Positions 1-8,619 of a stretch of 64,000 nucleotides of DNA are shown piece after piece. Numbering within the stretch: position 1 is the stretch's first letter; every line of letters begins with the position of its first letter. A model generated the notes under the pieces. It was not told the origin of the DNA. It ran no database searches and worked only from the letters and a program-made list of their open reading frames with translations. Source of the DNA: an uncultured Pelagibacteraceae bacterium. GTDB lineage: Bacteria; Pseudomonadota; Alphaproteobacteria; Pelagibacterales; Pelagibacteraceae. Where the stretch lies: positions 1-64,000 of the forward strand of contig CACGJO010000005.1 of NCBI GenBank assembly GCA_902573425.1, given 5' to 3'. Both the position numbers and the translations under genes were made by a program.

Positions 1-164
1 ATGGTGTATCACTTACAGTTTCTAAAGTTACAAAAAATAGTTTTCAAATCACTATTATCCCACACACTCTAAGACTTACAAACTTAGTTAAACTAAAAAA
101 GGGAGATAAAGTTAACGTTGAATTTGATATTGTAGGCAAATATTTAAATAATATTTATAAATGA
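1..164 (+). CDS. ribE: Riboflavin synthase alpha chain, C-terminal end (partial)
   Basis: Reading frame 3 is open from the window edge to a TGA at 162-164 and gives about 53 residues. It contains GVSLTVSKV, an IIPHTL block and a KGDKVNVEFDIVGKY tail, which match the second lumazine-binding repeat of riboflavin synthase. That enzyme dismutates two 6,7-dimethyl-8-ribityllumazine molecules into riboflavin. The next gene, ribBA, starts two bases after the stop, so this is the upstream part of a riboflavin operon. The start lies outside the window. The identification is strong despite the truncation because motif and context agree. Confidence 0.9.
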   Translation, partial: GVSLTVSKVTKNSFQITIIPHTLRLTNLVKLKKGDKVNVEFDIVGKYLNNIYK

Positions 165-165
165 A

Positions 166-1224
166 ATGAAAAAAAACTCATCATCTATAGTTGAAATTAT
201 TAAAGATGCCAAAAGAGGAAAAATGTTTATTTTGGTTGACAACAAAGATAGAGAAAATGAAGGAGACTTAGTAGTACCAGCATCAAAAATTAATCCTAAA
301 AAAATTAATTTTATGGCGAAACATGGTAGAGGTTTAATTTGTTTAGCATTAACATCTAATAAAGTTAAAAAACTTAATTTACCTTTAATGTCATTAATAA
401 ATAAATCTAGAACACAAACCGCTTTTACTGTTTCAATTGAATCAAAAAAAGGTATTTCGACTGGAATATCCGCACACGATAGATCAAAAACAATTAAGGT
501 GGCCATTAAACCTTCATCAAGTAAAAAAGATATAGTCTCGCCCGGCCATGTTTTTCCTCTAGTAGCAAAAAATGGTGGCGTTCTTGAAAGAGCTGGACAT
601 ACTGAAGCATCAGTAGATATTTCAAAATTAGCAAAATTAAATCCTAGTGCAGTAATATGTGAGGTTATGAATGAAGATGGAACTATGGCTCGATATAATG
701 ACCTCATTCCATTCGCAAAAAAACACAAATTAAAAATTGCTAAAATTGAAGATTTAATTTCCTACAGATTAAAAAATGAAAAACTAATCAAGAATGTATC
801 AACAAAAAAAATAAAGATTAAAAAATTTGGAAATTTCGATATTAAAACTTTTAAAAATAAATTAGATGGATTGGAGCATTATGCCTTAATAAAAGGTAAG
901 TTTAATAAAAATAAATCGATAAGAGTAAGAGTTATCTCAACAAATATACCAAGCAGCTTTTTTAACTTTAATAAAAATATTTTTAAGAACTCTTTAAAAT
1001 ATTTAAATAAATTTGGAAACTTTGCTTTAATACTTGTAACAGGGTCTAACTCCAAACCAATTTCTTCTGAAAATAATAGAATACTTAGATACTATGGGGT
1101 TGGTGCACAAATTATCAAAGAATTAAAAATAAAAAAAATGATATTAGTTTCAAGAGCAAAAAAACGTGTTATAGCACTTAAAGGCTACGGAATAGAAATA
1201 AAGAAACAGGAAATTATTAAATGA
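166..1224 (+). CDS. ribBA: 3,4-dihydroxy-2-butanone 4-phosphate synthase with a degenerate GTP cyclohydrolase II-like domain
   Basis: Residues about 8-205 form a complete DHBP synthase domain: DRENEGD near the N-terminus, GISAHDR, PGHVFPLVA and GHTEA are all present, so conversion of ribulose 5-phosphate to DHBP and formate is expected. Residues about 215-352 resemble GTP cyclohydrolase II (EHYALIKG, YGVGAQII, LKGYGIEI). They lack the GDVFGSxRCDC zinc-cysteine block and the EGRGIGL segment, so GTP ring opening is unlikely. Such a B-plus-inactive-A arrangement occurs in other alphaproteobacteria. The gene lies between ribE and ribH and overlaps ribH by four bases. A real RibA would have to be encoded outside this window. 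Confidence 0.92.
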   Translation: MKKNSSSIVEIIKDAKRGKMFILVDNKDRENEGDLVVPASKINPKKINFMAKHGRGLICLALTSNKVKKLNLPLMSLINKSRTQTAFTVSIESKKGISTGISAHDRSKTIKVAIKPSSSKKDIVSPGHVFPLVAKNGGVLERAGHTEASVDISKLAKLNPSAVICEVMNEDGTMARYNDLIPFAKKHKLKIAKIEDLISYRLKNEKLIKNVSTKKIKIKKFGNFDIKTFKNKLDGLEHYALIKGKFNKNKSIRVRVISTNIPSSFFNFNKNIFKNSLKYLNKFGNFALILVTGSNSKPISSENNRILRYYGVGAQIIKELKIKKMILVSRAKKRVIALKGYGIEIKKQEIIK

Positions 1225-1616
1225 AACCAAAAATTTGTATAGTTATCTCAACTTATAATAGTGGTATTACAAAAAAATTACTTTTGAGCGCTAAAAATGA
1301 ATTAAAAAAGTATGGAGTTTATAAAGTGAAGGATTATAAAGTACCAGGTGCTTTTGAAATTCCAGTAACTATATCAAGACTTGCTAAAAAATTTGATGCT
1401 TTTATTGCAATTGGTTGCATTATCAGGGGCCAAACAGCAAATTTTGATTTAATTTCAAGCGCAATAACGAACGCAATAATGGATTTATCTATAACTTACA
1501 AAAAACCAATTGGAAATTCGATTATTACATTATTTAATAAAAACCAAGCGTCTAAAAGATATAATAAAGGCAAAGAGGCTGCTGATGCAATTATAGAGGT
1601 TTTAAAGATAAAGTAA
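1221..1616 (+). CDS. ribH: 6,7-dimethyl-8-ribityllumazine synthase with an unusual active site
   Basis: This 131-residue protein has the lumazine synthase core: an N-terminal ISTYNSG strand, GAFEIPV, an AIGCIIRGQT block and an NKGKEAADAI C-terminal helix. It would condense DHBP with 5-amino-6-ribitylamino-uracil. The usual RGETxHFD motif reads RGQTANFD here, so the conserved active-site histidine (His88 in the Bacillus enzyme) is asparagine. The protein is also shorter than the usual 150 residues or so. It overlaps ribBA by four bases (ATGA) and shares one base with the nusB start, so translational coupling is likely. Confidence 0.92.
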   Translation: MKPKICIVISTYNSGITKKLLLSAKNELKKYGVYKVKDYKVPGAFEIPVTISRLAKKFDAFIAIGCIIRGQTANFDLISSAITNAIMDLSITYKKPIGNSIITLFNKNQASKRYNKGKEAADAIIEVLKIK

Positions 1617-2014
1617 TGGAAGGGTCTAATCCAAACAACAACCCAAGAATTATTGTTATTCAAAAATTATATGGTTACTATTTGAATAAAAGTTCTAATA
1701 TTGAGATTCAAAAGCATAGATATAAAAAATTTATCAAAGATACCATATCTGGAACCATTGAGAGAGAAGAGCTCCTTCTTGAAAATTTAAAAACGATTTT
1801 ACAAAAAGAGTTCAACCCAGAAAGAACTGATCTTATTCTTAAGTTAATGATTCTCTCAGCAACTTATGAGCTTATGTTTAGTCACAAAACACCAGTAAAT
1901 GTAATAGTTAGTGAATATGTTAAAATTTCAGATTTTTTTTTGGAGAGCGCTCATAAAGGCTATTTAAATGCAGTTTTAGACAAAATCTCACAAAATTTAA
2001 GAAAAGATAATTAA
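1616..2014 (+). CDS. nusB: Transcription antitermination protein NusB
   Basis: The 132-residue all-alpha protein carries the NusB signature: an N-terminal helix rich in basic residues, a middle LLLENLKTIL stretch, then TYELMF, PVNVIVSEYVKIS and the closing GYLNAVLDKI motif. NusB binds boxA RNA with S10 (NusE) and suppresses early termination in rRNA operons. Its position directly after ribH, overlapping by one base, is the classical ribH-nusB order. The length is slightly below the family norm. No regulatory signal is visible; it probably shares the riboflavin operon transcript. Confidence 0.93.
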   Translation: MEGSNPNNNPRIIVIQKLYGYYLNKSSNIEIQKHRYKKFIKDTISGTIEREELLLENLKTILQKEFNPERTDLILKLMILSATYELMFSHKTPVNVIVSEYVKISDFFLESAHKGYLNAVLDKISQNLRKDN

Positions 2015-2085
2015 TTATTCTTGCCTTTTATGGTTTTTTTTGGCAATTTCCATTTTTTTAACAAATCATTAGTGGAGATATATCA

Positions 2086-4176
2086 TTGGAAAATTTATTT
2101 TTAATTATATTAGCCGGAATTATCGCAGTAATTTATAGTTACTTTTTAAGCAATCAAATAGTTTCATCTAGCCCTGGAAATTCAAAAATGCAAGAAATTG
2201 CGGAAGCAATTCAAATTGGTGCTAAAGCATATTTAAATAGACAGTACAAAACTATAGCCATCGTCGGTGTAGTTGTCCTAATTATTATTAGTTATTTTTT
2301 TAGTCTACTTGTTGGTTTAGGATATCTGATAGGAGCATTGTTATCTGGTGTTGCTGGCTATATTGGAATGTTAATTTCAGTTAAAGCAAATGTTAGAACA
2401 GCTGAAGCATCAAGAAAAAGTTTACAAAGTGGACTTACTATGGCATTTAAATCAGGAGCCATAACTGGACTTTTGGTTGCTGGCTTAGCACTTTTAGCTA
2501 TCTCTTTATATTACTGGGCTCTTTTGACTTTTAACGTAGATAGTAGAGAATTAATAAATGCTTTAATAGCCCTAGGTTTTGGAGCTTCGCTAATTTCAAT
2601 TTTTGCAAGATTAGGAGGCGGAATCTTTACAAAAGGAGCTGATGTAGGCGCAGATTTAGTCGGCAAAGTTGAGGCAGGAATTCCGGAAGATGACCCGAGA
2701 AACCCAGCTGTGATAGCTGACAATGTAGGAGACAATGTAGGTGATTGCGCTGGTATGGCAGCAGATTTATTTGAAACATATGCAGTAACAATAGTTGCTA
2801 CCATGGTTTTAAGTTCAATTTTTTTCGTAAGTAATGCGGATATGATGATCTATCCTCTTGCTATAGGCGGTGGATGTATAATCGCTTCAATAATAGGAAC
2901 ATTTTTTGTGAGACTAGGTAAGGGCAAAAACATTATGGGTGCTCTTTATAAAGGTTTTATAGTGACAGCCATTATTTCATTAATCCTACTTTATCCAATT
3001 ACATCACATGTTATTGGATTAGAAAATATATTTAAAGTAGGTGACAAAAGTTTTTCGGGCATGGACTTATATTACTGTGGAGTTGTAGGTTTAGCAGTAA
3101 CTGGATTAATTATATGGGTTACTGAATATTATACAGGTACAAATTATAGACCTGTAAAAAGTGTAGCTAAATCTTCGACAACTGGGCATGGAACAAACGT
3201 GATTCAGGGATTAGCTGTGTCAATGGAAGCAACAGCATTACCTGCAATAATAATAGTAGCTGGAATAATAATTACTAATCAATTGGCCGGTTTATTTGGA
3301 ATTGCAATAGCTGTAACAGCTATGTTAGCATTAACCGGAATGGTTGTTGCATTAGATGCTTATGGACCAGTAACAGATAACGCCGGTGGAATAGCTGAGA
3401 TGTCAAAATTACCAAAAAATGTTAGAAAAACTACAGACGCTTTAGATGCTGTGGGTAATACTACAAAAGCTGTAACTAAAGGCTATGCAATAGGATCAGC
3501 TGGTTTGGGCGCATTAGTTTTGTTTGCTGCATACACAGAAGACATTAAATTTTTCTCTAAAGTATCAGGATCACCCTTAGAAGGTATCGATGTTAGTTTT
3601 GATTTATCTAATCCATTTGTAGTTATAGGATTATTATTTGGTGGTATGTTACCTTACTTATTTGGTTCAATGGGAATGCAAGCTGTTGGAAGAGCAGGAG
3701 GAGCTGTCGTAATAGAGGTAAGAAGACAATTTAAAAAAATTCCTGGAATAATGAAAGGAAAAAGAAAACCTGATTACGGTCGGCTAGTTGATTTGTTAAC
3801 TAAGGCTGCGATTAAAGAAATGATTATACCATCTTTATTACCTGTACTTTCGCCAATAATTTTATATTTAGTCATTTATTCTATTGGTGGTTTAGAAGCA
3901 GCTTTATCTTCGGTTGGAGCAATGCTTTTAGGAGTTATAGTTACAGGTCTTTTTGTTGCAATATCAATGACAGCTGGTGGTGGAGCTTGGGATAATGCTA
4001 AAAAATTTATTGAAGATGGAAATTATGGTGGAAAAGGTTCTGAGTCGCATAAAGCAGCTGTGACTGGTGATACAGTCGGTGACCCATATAAAGATACGGC
4101 AGGTCCCGCAGTGAACCCAATGATAAAAATTACTAATATTGTTGCTCTATTACTATTAGCTGTAATTTCTCATTAA
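2086..4176 (+). CDS. hppA: Membrane-bound proton-translocating pyrophosphatase, K+-independent type
   Basis: This 696-residue, multi-spanning inner-membrane protein couples pyrophosphate hydrolysis to proton pumping. The pyrophosphate site is seen at residues about 186-225 ([28 protein letters not shown]) and repeated near the C-terminus ([18 protein letters not shown]). The cation-selectivity segment at about 456-465 reads [10 protein letters not shown]; a lysine there, with threonine three residues later, marks the K+-independent class. The start codon is TTG at 2086, preceded by a GGAG at about 2074-2077, the only good ribosome-binding site nearby. It is monocistronic, 71 bases after nusB, and converges on bamE. 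Confidence 0.97.
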   Translation: MENLFLIILAGIIAVIYSYFLSNQIVSSSPGNSKMQEIAEAIQIGAKAYLNRQYKTIAIVGVVVLIIISYFFSLLVGLGYLIGALLSGVAGYIGMLISVKANVRTAEASRKSLQSGLTMAFKSGAITGLLVAGLALLAISLYYWALLTFNVDSRELINALIALGFGASLISIFARLGGGIFTKGADVGADLVGKVEAGIPEDDPRNPAVIADNVGDNVGDCAGMAADLFETYAVTIVATMVLSSIFFVSNADMMIYPLAIGGGCIIASIIGTFFVRLGKGKNIMGALYKGFIVTAIISLILLYPITSHVIGLENIFKVGDKSFSGMDLYYCGVVGLAVTGLIIWVTEYYTGTNYRPVKSVAKSSTTGHGTNVIQGLAVSMEATALPAIIIVAGIIITNQLAGLFGIAIAVTAMLALTGMVVALDAYGPVTDNAGGIAEMSKLPKNVRKTTDALDAVGNTTKAVTKGYAIGSAGLGALVLFAAYTEDIKFFSKVSGSPLEGIDVSFDLSNPFVVIGLLFGGMLPYLFGSMGMQAVGRAGGAVVIEVRRQFKKIPGIMKGKRKPDYGRLVDLLTKAAIKEMIIPSLLPVLSPIILYLVIYSIGGLEAALSSVGAMLLGVIVTGLFVAISMTAGGGAWDNAKKFIEDGNYGGKGSESHKAAVTGDTVGDPYKDTAGPAVNPMIKITNIVALLLLAVISH

Positions 4177-4183
4177 AATATAA

Positions 4184-4660
4184 TTATTTTTTATTTCTAG
4201 GACTATTTGTTCTCATCTTGTTTCTTAAACTAGATAAAAATGAGTCTAGAAAAGTACCTCTTGTTACTACATTGTCTGTAACACTTTTAGAAAATTCATG
4301 TTTGTTCATCTTGTTTTTGTCATAAAAAAGTTTTTCCTCTAAAACTCCTAATTTATTAAACTTAACAACCAAAACGTTATTATTTAAAAACTCATCTTTG
4401 CCTAACTTATGAACACCACCTCTAATCTTTGTTCTTTCGATATAGAACCAAGTATTTTCATCTTTAATAGATTTAACATGGGGTTGTCCCAAAACATTAA
4501 TAACATCATTTTTATTACTAATATTTGTTTTAATTAGAGTTTCCCTCTTATCAAGAAAGATTATACCGTGACTTTTTACGACTTTATTATTTTGGCAATT
4601 CATTAAAAAAAAAGATAATAATAATAATATTTTAAAATGTTCGCTTCTTATAAAAAACAT
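4184..4660 (-). CDS. bamE: Outer-membrane lipoprotein of the BamE/SmpA family
   Basis: The 158-residue protein starts with a short basic segment, a hydrophobic stretch ILLLLSFFLM and then NC, which fits a lipoprotein signal with the lipid cysteine at about residue 22. The following region (DVINVLGQPHVKSIKDENTWFYIE) matches the BamE fold, a beta-barrel assembly accessory of the outer membrane. In alphaproteobacteria this gene is usually divergent from a cytochrome bc1 chaperone gene, as here. The two ATG starts overlap by 24 bases, so no conventional promoter spacer separates them. The only other in-frame ATG lies inside the lipobox, so this start is preferred. Confidence 0.85.
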   Translation of the reverse strand: MFFIRSEHFKILLLLSFFLMNCQNNKVVKSHGIIFLDKRETLIKTNISNKNDVINVLGQPHVKSIKDENTWFYIERTKIRGGVHKLGKDEFLNNNVLVVKFNKLGVLEEKLFYDKNKMNKHEFSKSVTDNVVTRGTFLDSFLSSLRNKMRTNSPRNKK

Positions 4661-5140
4661 AGCAATAAACTTTACAATAAATTAGTGGAATTATCACGAA
4701 ATAAATTCTTCTACAATGAACTTAAATTAAATGATAATTTTGAAACTAGAGTTTTACTTATTTTCTTCCATTTTATTATTGTTTTAAGATTAAAAAAGAG
4801 CGAGAAGAACAAGAAAATATTTCAAGAGTCATTTGATAACATTTTTCAAAATATTGAAATTAACATACGAGAATTAGGTTATGGTGATACAAAGGTTAAT
4901 AACACTATGAAAAATTTAAACAAAATATTTTATGATATTTTATATAAGTTAGATAAAAATGATTTTACATCATTCAAAGAACAGTCAGACTTATTAAACA
5001 AATATTTCTTCAATAATAAAAAAATTAATGAACAAAATAACGATAAATTGGCTAAATATATGGATCAATTTAATGATTTTTGTTTTGATTGTAATATCGA
5101 TAATGTGCTAAACGGTTCTATAGAATTTAAACTTAAATAA
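4637..5140 (+). CDS. Ubiquinol-cytochrome c chaperone family protein (CBP3-like)
   Basis: The 167-residue protein begins with a helix LYNKLVELSRNKFFYNELKL, followed by ETRVLLIFFHFIIVLRLK and, after a variable stretch, RELGYGDTKVNNTMKNLNKIFYD. This pattern (small helical protein, LVxLRL helix, REMGVGDxxVxKxMK helix) is typical of the CBP3/UPF0174 chaperone for cytochrome bc1 assembly. The position opposite bamE and before rpmF-plsX supports it. In many alphaproteobacteria a DUF177 gene sits between this gene and rpmF; here only six bases separate them. Divergence from the family is high, so the function is moderately sure. Confidence 0.75.
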   Translation: MFASYKKHSNKLYNKLVELSRNKFFYNELKLNDNFETRVLLIFFHFIIVLRLKKSEKNKKIFQESFDNIFQNIEINIRELGYGDTKVNNTMKNLNKIFYDILYKLDKNDFTSFKEQSDLLNKYFFNNKKINEQNNDKLAKYMDQFNDFCFDCNIDNVLNGSIEFKLK

Positions 5141-5146
5141 TTTATC

Positions 5147-5320
5147 ATGGCTGTACCTAAAAGAAAAACATCTACTTCAAGGCGAAACAAAAGAAGATCA
5201 CATCATCGAATTGTTGGGGCAAATGTCATTGAAGACAAAAAAAGTGGTGAATACAGACTATCTCATCATATAGATCTAAAAACGGGTACGTATAACGGAA
5301 AAAAAATTTTAGATAAATAG
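5147..5320 (+). CDS. rpmF: Large ribosomal subunit protein bL32
   Basis: This 57-residue ORF is too short for the supplied track. It begins [20 protein letters not shown], the standard bL32 N-terminus, and ends with an [16 protein letters not shown] tail. The zinc-binding cysteines found in some bL32 proteins are absent, the common cysteine-free form. It begins six bases after the CBP3-like gene and 19 bases before plsX, the usual rpmF-plsX pairing. Confidence 0.95.
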   Translation: MAVPKRKTSTSRRNKRRSHHRIVGANVIEDKKSGEYRLSHHIDLKTGTYNGKKILDK

Positions 5321-5339
5321 TCTAAATTTAAAAACCTAC

Positions 5340-6386
5340 ATGTTAGATAAAGTTAAAATATCAATTGATGTAATGGGTGGAGACAACTCTCCAAATAAGA
5401 CACTAGAAGGTTTAAATCTCTTTATAAAAAGAAATCAGAACATAAATGATTATATTTTTTATTTATTTGGAGATGAAACACTTATTAATCAGAAATTAAG
5501 TAATTATAAATATCTAAAAAATAATTATAAAATTTTTGATACAAAGATAGTTGTATCAAATGAATTATCTGCCATGTCTTCTATCAAAAAAGGAAAGAAT
5601 TCAAGTATGTGGAAAGCTATTCAATCACAAATTGATTTATCCGCTGATGTTACTTTGTCAGCCGGAAATACTGGCGTCTTATTAGTTATGTCAAAAATGA
5701 TTTTAAAAACTCTTGAGAATGTTGATAAACCAGCATTAGCCGGTTTGTGGCCCAATGAAAATAATATGAATATCGTTTTGGATCTAGGAGCAAATGTTGA
5801 GTGTAGTGAAAAAAATTTAATAGATTTTTCGGAAATGGGCTCAGCTCTTTTTAAATCACTTTTCCCGAATGAAAAAGCAAAACTCTCATTATTGAATATT
5901 GGATCAGAAGAAATTAAAGGTACTGGAATTTTAAAAAGCACTTATGCAAAATTAAAACAACTAGATCAATTTGGCGATTTTGAATTTCGTGGTTATATTG
6001 AGGGAAATCATATTACAAAAGGAGACACCAACGTTATTGTAACTGATGGTTTTACTGGAAATGTTGCACTCAAGACTGCCGAAGGAACCGCTGATTTTTT
6101 AACTAAGAATTTAAAAAAAGCATTATCTGAAAATTTTTTGTCAAAACTATCAGCAATTTTTTCTTATTTTTCATTAAAAAGATTTAAAGACCGTCTTGAT
6201 CCAAGAAAATATAATGGAGCAATTTTTTTAGGTTTAACTGGGCCTGTAGTCAAAAGTCATGGAGGCACAGATGGTTTGGGATTTTCTTACTCAGTTGAGC
6301 TTTGCTATAAAATTGCAAAAGGAAAACTTATGGATAAGATAAAATCTAACCTTTCGCATACTCAAAATTTAAATGAAGAGATTTAA
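5340..6386 (+). CDS. plsX: Phosphate acyltransferase PlsX
   Basis: The 348-residue protein opens with ISIDVMGGDNSP, the PlsX signature, and contains SAGNTGVLL, NIGSEEIKGT and TDGFTGNVALKTAEG blocks along its length. PlsX makes acyl-phosphate from acyl-ACP, the first committed step toward phosphatidic acid in the PlsX/PlsY route at the membrane. Length is normal. It is followed directly, with a 14-base overlap, by ihfA; the fabH gene that separates these two in many bacteria is missing from this place. Confidence 0.96.
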   Translation: MLDKVKISIDVMGGDNSPNKTLEGLNLFIKRNQNINDYIFYLFGDETLINQKLSNYKYLKNNYKIFDTKIVVSNELSAMSSIKKGKNSSMWKAIQSQIDLSADVTLSAGNTGVLLVMSKMILKTLENVDKPALAGLWPNENNMNIVLDLGANVECSEKNLIDFSEMGSALFKSLFPNEKAKLSLLNIGSEEIKGTGILKSTYAKLKQLDQFGDFEFRGYIEGNHITKGDTNVIVTDGFTGNVALKTAEGTADFLTKNLKKALSENFLSKLSAIFSYFSLKRFKDRLDPRKYNGAIFLGLTGPVVKSHGGTDGLGFSYSVELCYKIAKGKLMDKIKSNLSHTQNLNEEI

Positions 6387-6663
6387 TATAACTAAAGATG
6401 AAATACTAAAAACTATTAATAGTTCACTAGGTACCCCTTTATCGCTTTCTGAAAAAATTTTAAATGAAATTTTAAATATAATTGTAGACGGTCTTAACTC
6501 TGAAAATATTGTAAAGATAAAAGGTTTTGGAACCTTTAAAACACTGAATAAAAAGTCAAGAATAGGCAGAAATCCCAAAACAGGTCAAATTCACGAAATA
6601 GATGCCAGAAAGACAGTTGCTTTTTATCCATCAAAAAATTTCAAAAGAGTGATCAATGAATAG
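6373..6663 (+). CDS. ihfA: Integration host factor alpha-type DNA-bending protein
   Basis: The 96-residue protein has the IHF/HU fold: an N-terminal helical pair starting ITKDEILKTI, the GFGTF beta turn and the DNA-intercalating arm RIGRNPKTG with its proline. A downstream KTVAFYPSKNFK tail is typical of the alpha subunit. IHF bends DNA at promoters and recombination sites. The gene overlaps plsX by 14 bases and the MerR gene by eight, so all three are probably co-transcribed. The beta subunit is not in the window, so an HU-like homodimer cannot be excluded, though the alphaproteobacterial context favours IHF alpha. Confidence 0.88.
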   Translation: MKRFNITKDEILKTINSSLGTPLSLSEKILNEILNIIVDGLNSENIVKIKGFGTFKTLNKKSRIGRNPKTGQIHEIDARKTVAFYPSKNFKRVINE

Positions 6664-7018
6664 GGATAGAAAAATATATAAGTCAATTGGGGAAGTCTCA
6701 AAAGAAATTTCAATTTCAACACACACATTACGTTTCTGGGAAAAAGAGTTTAAACAAATAAAACCGATAACTTTTGATGGCAACAGAAGATACTATACGG
6801 AAAAAGATATAGATATATTAAAAATTATTTATGAACTTTTAAAAAAACAAGGATATACAATAATGGGCGCAAAAAAGTTACTAAATCGAAAATCAGATAA
6901 ACTTGACGAACATTTAGATTTAGATATAAAGAGAAAAAATTTTCAAAGTTCCTTGAAATACAAAGCACAAAGAATTAAGATTATTTTAAATAAAATTAAA
7001 GGATTAAAGAATGGCTAA
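6656..7018 (+). CDS. MerR-family transcriptional regulator
   Basis: The 120-residue protein has an N-terminal winged helix-turn-helix: YKSIGEVSKEISISTHTLRFWEKEF, then RRYYTEKDIDILKIIYELLKKQGYTIMGAKKLL. The remainder is a basic, probably coiled, short C-terminus with no sensor domain or metal-binding cysteines. This small MerR protein sits beside ihfA in many alphaproteobacteria, but its target is not known to me. The start overlaps ihfA by eight bases and the end overlaps rpmG by eight. Confidence 0.87.
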   Translation: MNRDRKIYKSIGEVSKEISISTHTLRFWEKEFKQIKPITFDGNRRYYTEKDIDILKIIYELLKKQGYTIMGAKKLLNRKSDKLDEHLDLDIKRKNFQSSLKYKAQRIKIILNKIKGLKNG

Positions 7019-7202
7019 AAAAAGTTCAATTAAAGTTAGATTGGTGCCCGAAGCTAAACCCGATAGTTCCTTTTTCTATTATGCTAAAAAACCTACAAAG
7101 GGTGAAAAAGTAAAAGTTAAATTAAAAGTGAAAAAATATAATCCAAGTACTAGAAAGCACGAGTTTTTTGTTGAAAAAAAACTTCCACCTCATAGTAAAT
7201 AA
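7011..7202 (+). CDS. rpmG: Large ribosomal subunit protein bL33
   Basis: The 63-residue protein begins MAKKSSIKVRLVPEA and contains FFYYAKKPTKGEK and KKYNPSTRKHEFFVEKKL, matching bL33 (SSFFY, KYNPVVRKHV). It lacks the CxxC zinc ribbon, as in cysteine-free forms, and has a short extra basic stretch (KVKVKLKVKK) in the middle plus a PPHSK tail. It starts eight bases inside the MerR gene, so it is likely the last gene of the rpmF to rpmG block. Confidence 0.92.
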   Translation: MAKKSSIKVRLVPEAKPDSSFFYYAKKPTKGEKVKVKLKVKKYNPSTRKHEFFVEKKLPPHSK

Positions 7203-7203
7203 T

Positions 7204-7485
7204 TTATTTTTTTTTAAAATTCTTATATTCGTACTCTATAAAGCCTTTAATCATTGATTTCCAAATTCTCTTTGTCAAATCTGGATCAATTTTATTTTTA
7301 ATCGATTTTTTTCTTATGGTTTTATGAATTTCTATAATTCTTTTTTTATCAACAATTTGATTTTTATATTTTTTGTTTTTTAATACTTGATTAACTAGAT
7401 TTATCCTCTTCTTAATAAATACGAGCAATTTTTCATCCAAAGCATCAAGCTTTTTTCTAAGTTTTGATAGATTATTTTTTTTCAT
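7204..7485 (-). CDS. Chorismate mutase, AroQ type
   Basis: This 93-residue helical protein starts KLRKKLDALDEKLLVFIKKRINLVNQV, the first helix of AroQ-type chorismate mutase with its catalytic arginine and lysines. It continues with a VDKKRIIEIHKTI segment and a third helix (KRIWKSMIKGFIEYE). The enzyme converts chorismate to prephenate for phenylalanine and tyrosine synthesis in the cytoplasm. It is a free-standing single domain, not fused to prephenate dehydratase. It converges on rpmG with one base between the stops and is divergent from ctaA. Confidence 0.85.
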   Translation of the reverse strand: MKKNNLSKLRKKLDALDEKLLVFIKKRINLVNQVLKNKKYKNQIVDKKRIIEIHKTIRKKSIKNKIDPDLTKRIWKSMIKGFIEYEYKNFKKK

Positions 7486-7542
7486 ATAGCGACATTTATG
7501 TTAATAAAAATTTATAGAATATAATATAACAAATGCAACTAA

Positions 7543-8604
7543 ATGATTTTAGAAAATAATAATTATAAGAATTATGTAAGTTTCTGGCTGCTATCCTTAT
7601 TAATTTTTTTATCAATAATAATTGTAGTTGGGGGGCTAACAAGACTAACAGACTCAGGTTTATCTATTACTAAGTGGGAGTTATTTACCGGAATTTTACC
7701 TCCACTCTCAAATGAATCTTGGTCTGAAGTATTTGCTCTCTATAAACAGATCCCACAGTATAGTCAGTTATTTCCAACTATGACTTTAAGTGAGTTTAAA
7801 GTTATTTATTATTGGGAATATATACATCGAATTTTAGGAAGAGTTTTTGGACTTTTATTTTTAATTCCATTTGTTTTTTTTTTGTCAAAAGGAGTATTTA
7901 AAAAAGAATTTAATATAAAATTTTCTATTTTATTTTTATTAATACTCTTACAAGGTTTTATTGGCTGGTATATGGTTAAAAGTGGATTAGTAGAAAATAC
8001 TACTGTAAGTCATTATAGATTAGCTATCCACCTTAATATCGCGCTAATTTTATTTGCATCTATTTTTTGGTATTTTTTAAATATAAAAAATAATCAAAAT
8101 AAATATTTTTTTCATTTTTTTAAAAATGGTTCTTTATTTAAATTTTTTGTGTTATTAATTTTTATCCAAATTACTTTAGGGGCTTTTACTTCTGGACTAG
8201 ACGCTGGAAAAATTTACCAAACATGGCCCTCCATGAACAATAACTTTTTTCCAGATGATATAATTTTATCAAATTTATTAAATTCAGATTTCTTTTCAGA
8301 ACCTTCAATTGTGCAATTTTTACATAGGAATATGGCATATATAATTTTTATATATATTTTAGGATTAACTTTTTATATTTTTTCCAAAAAAATGAAATAC
8401 TTATATACTCCTTTGACCTACGTATTGGTTATGGTTTGCGTACAAATATTTTTAGGAGTAATTACATTGGTAAGCGGTTTAAATATTATTTATGCTTCCC
8501 TTCATCAAATTTCTACCACGCTATTACTAATTACTTCTATTAATTTGAGTTTTGCCTTTAAAAAAGAAGAGTTTGTAATTGACACCGAAAATAAAAACTT
8601 GTAA
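7543..8604 (+). CDS. ctaA: Heme A synthase (CtaA/COX15)
   Basis: The 353-residue protein has about eight membrane spans. It shows the COX15 N-terminus (VVGGLTRLTDSGLSITKWE) and four conserved histidines at EYIHRILGR, HYRLAIHLN, FLHRNMAYI and ASLHQISTT, which ligand the hemes. It oxidises heme O to heme A for aa3-type cytochrome oxidase. The SGLDAGKIYQTWPSM block between the halves is typical of the alphaproteobacterial and mitochondrial form. It is followed 15 bases later by rplM, so read-through into the ribosomal pair is possible. Confidence 0.96.
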   Translation: MILENNNYKNYVSFWLLSLLIFLSIIIVVGGLTRLTDSGLSITKWELFTGILPPLSNESWSEVFALYKQIPQYSQLFPTMTLSEFKVIYYWEYIHRILGRVFGLLFLIPFVFFLSKGVFKKEFNIKFSILFLLILLQGFIGWYMVKSGLVENTTVSHYRLAIHLNIALILFASIFWYFLNIKNNQNKYFFHFFKNGSLFKFFVLLIFIQITLGAFTSGLDAGKIYQTWPSMNNNFFPDDIILSNLLNSDFFSEPSIVQFLHRNMAYIIFIYILGLTFYIFSKKMKYLYTPLTYVLVMVCVQIFLGVITLVSGLNIIYASLHQISTTLLLITSINLSFAFKKEEFVIDTENKNL

Positions 8605-8619
8605 TTATGCGCAAGTTTT

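Noticed and set aside
144-728. 194-residue minus-strand ORF
   Set aside because: It lies entirely opposite the clear DHBP synthase domain of ribBA and has no family motif, so it is a shadow ORF.
2015-2085. TTGCC...GGCAA hairpin between nusB and hppA as a terminator
   Set aside because: The stem has only five pairs with a long T-rich loop, too weak to call.
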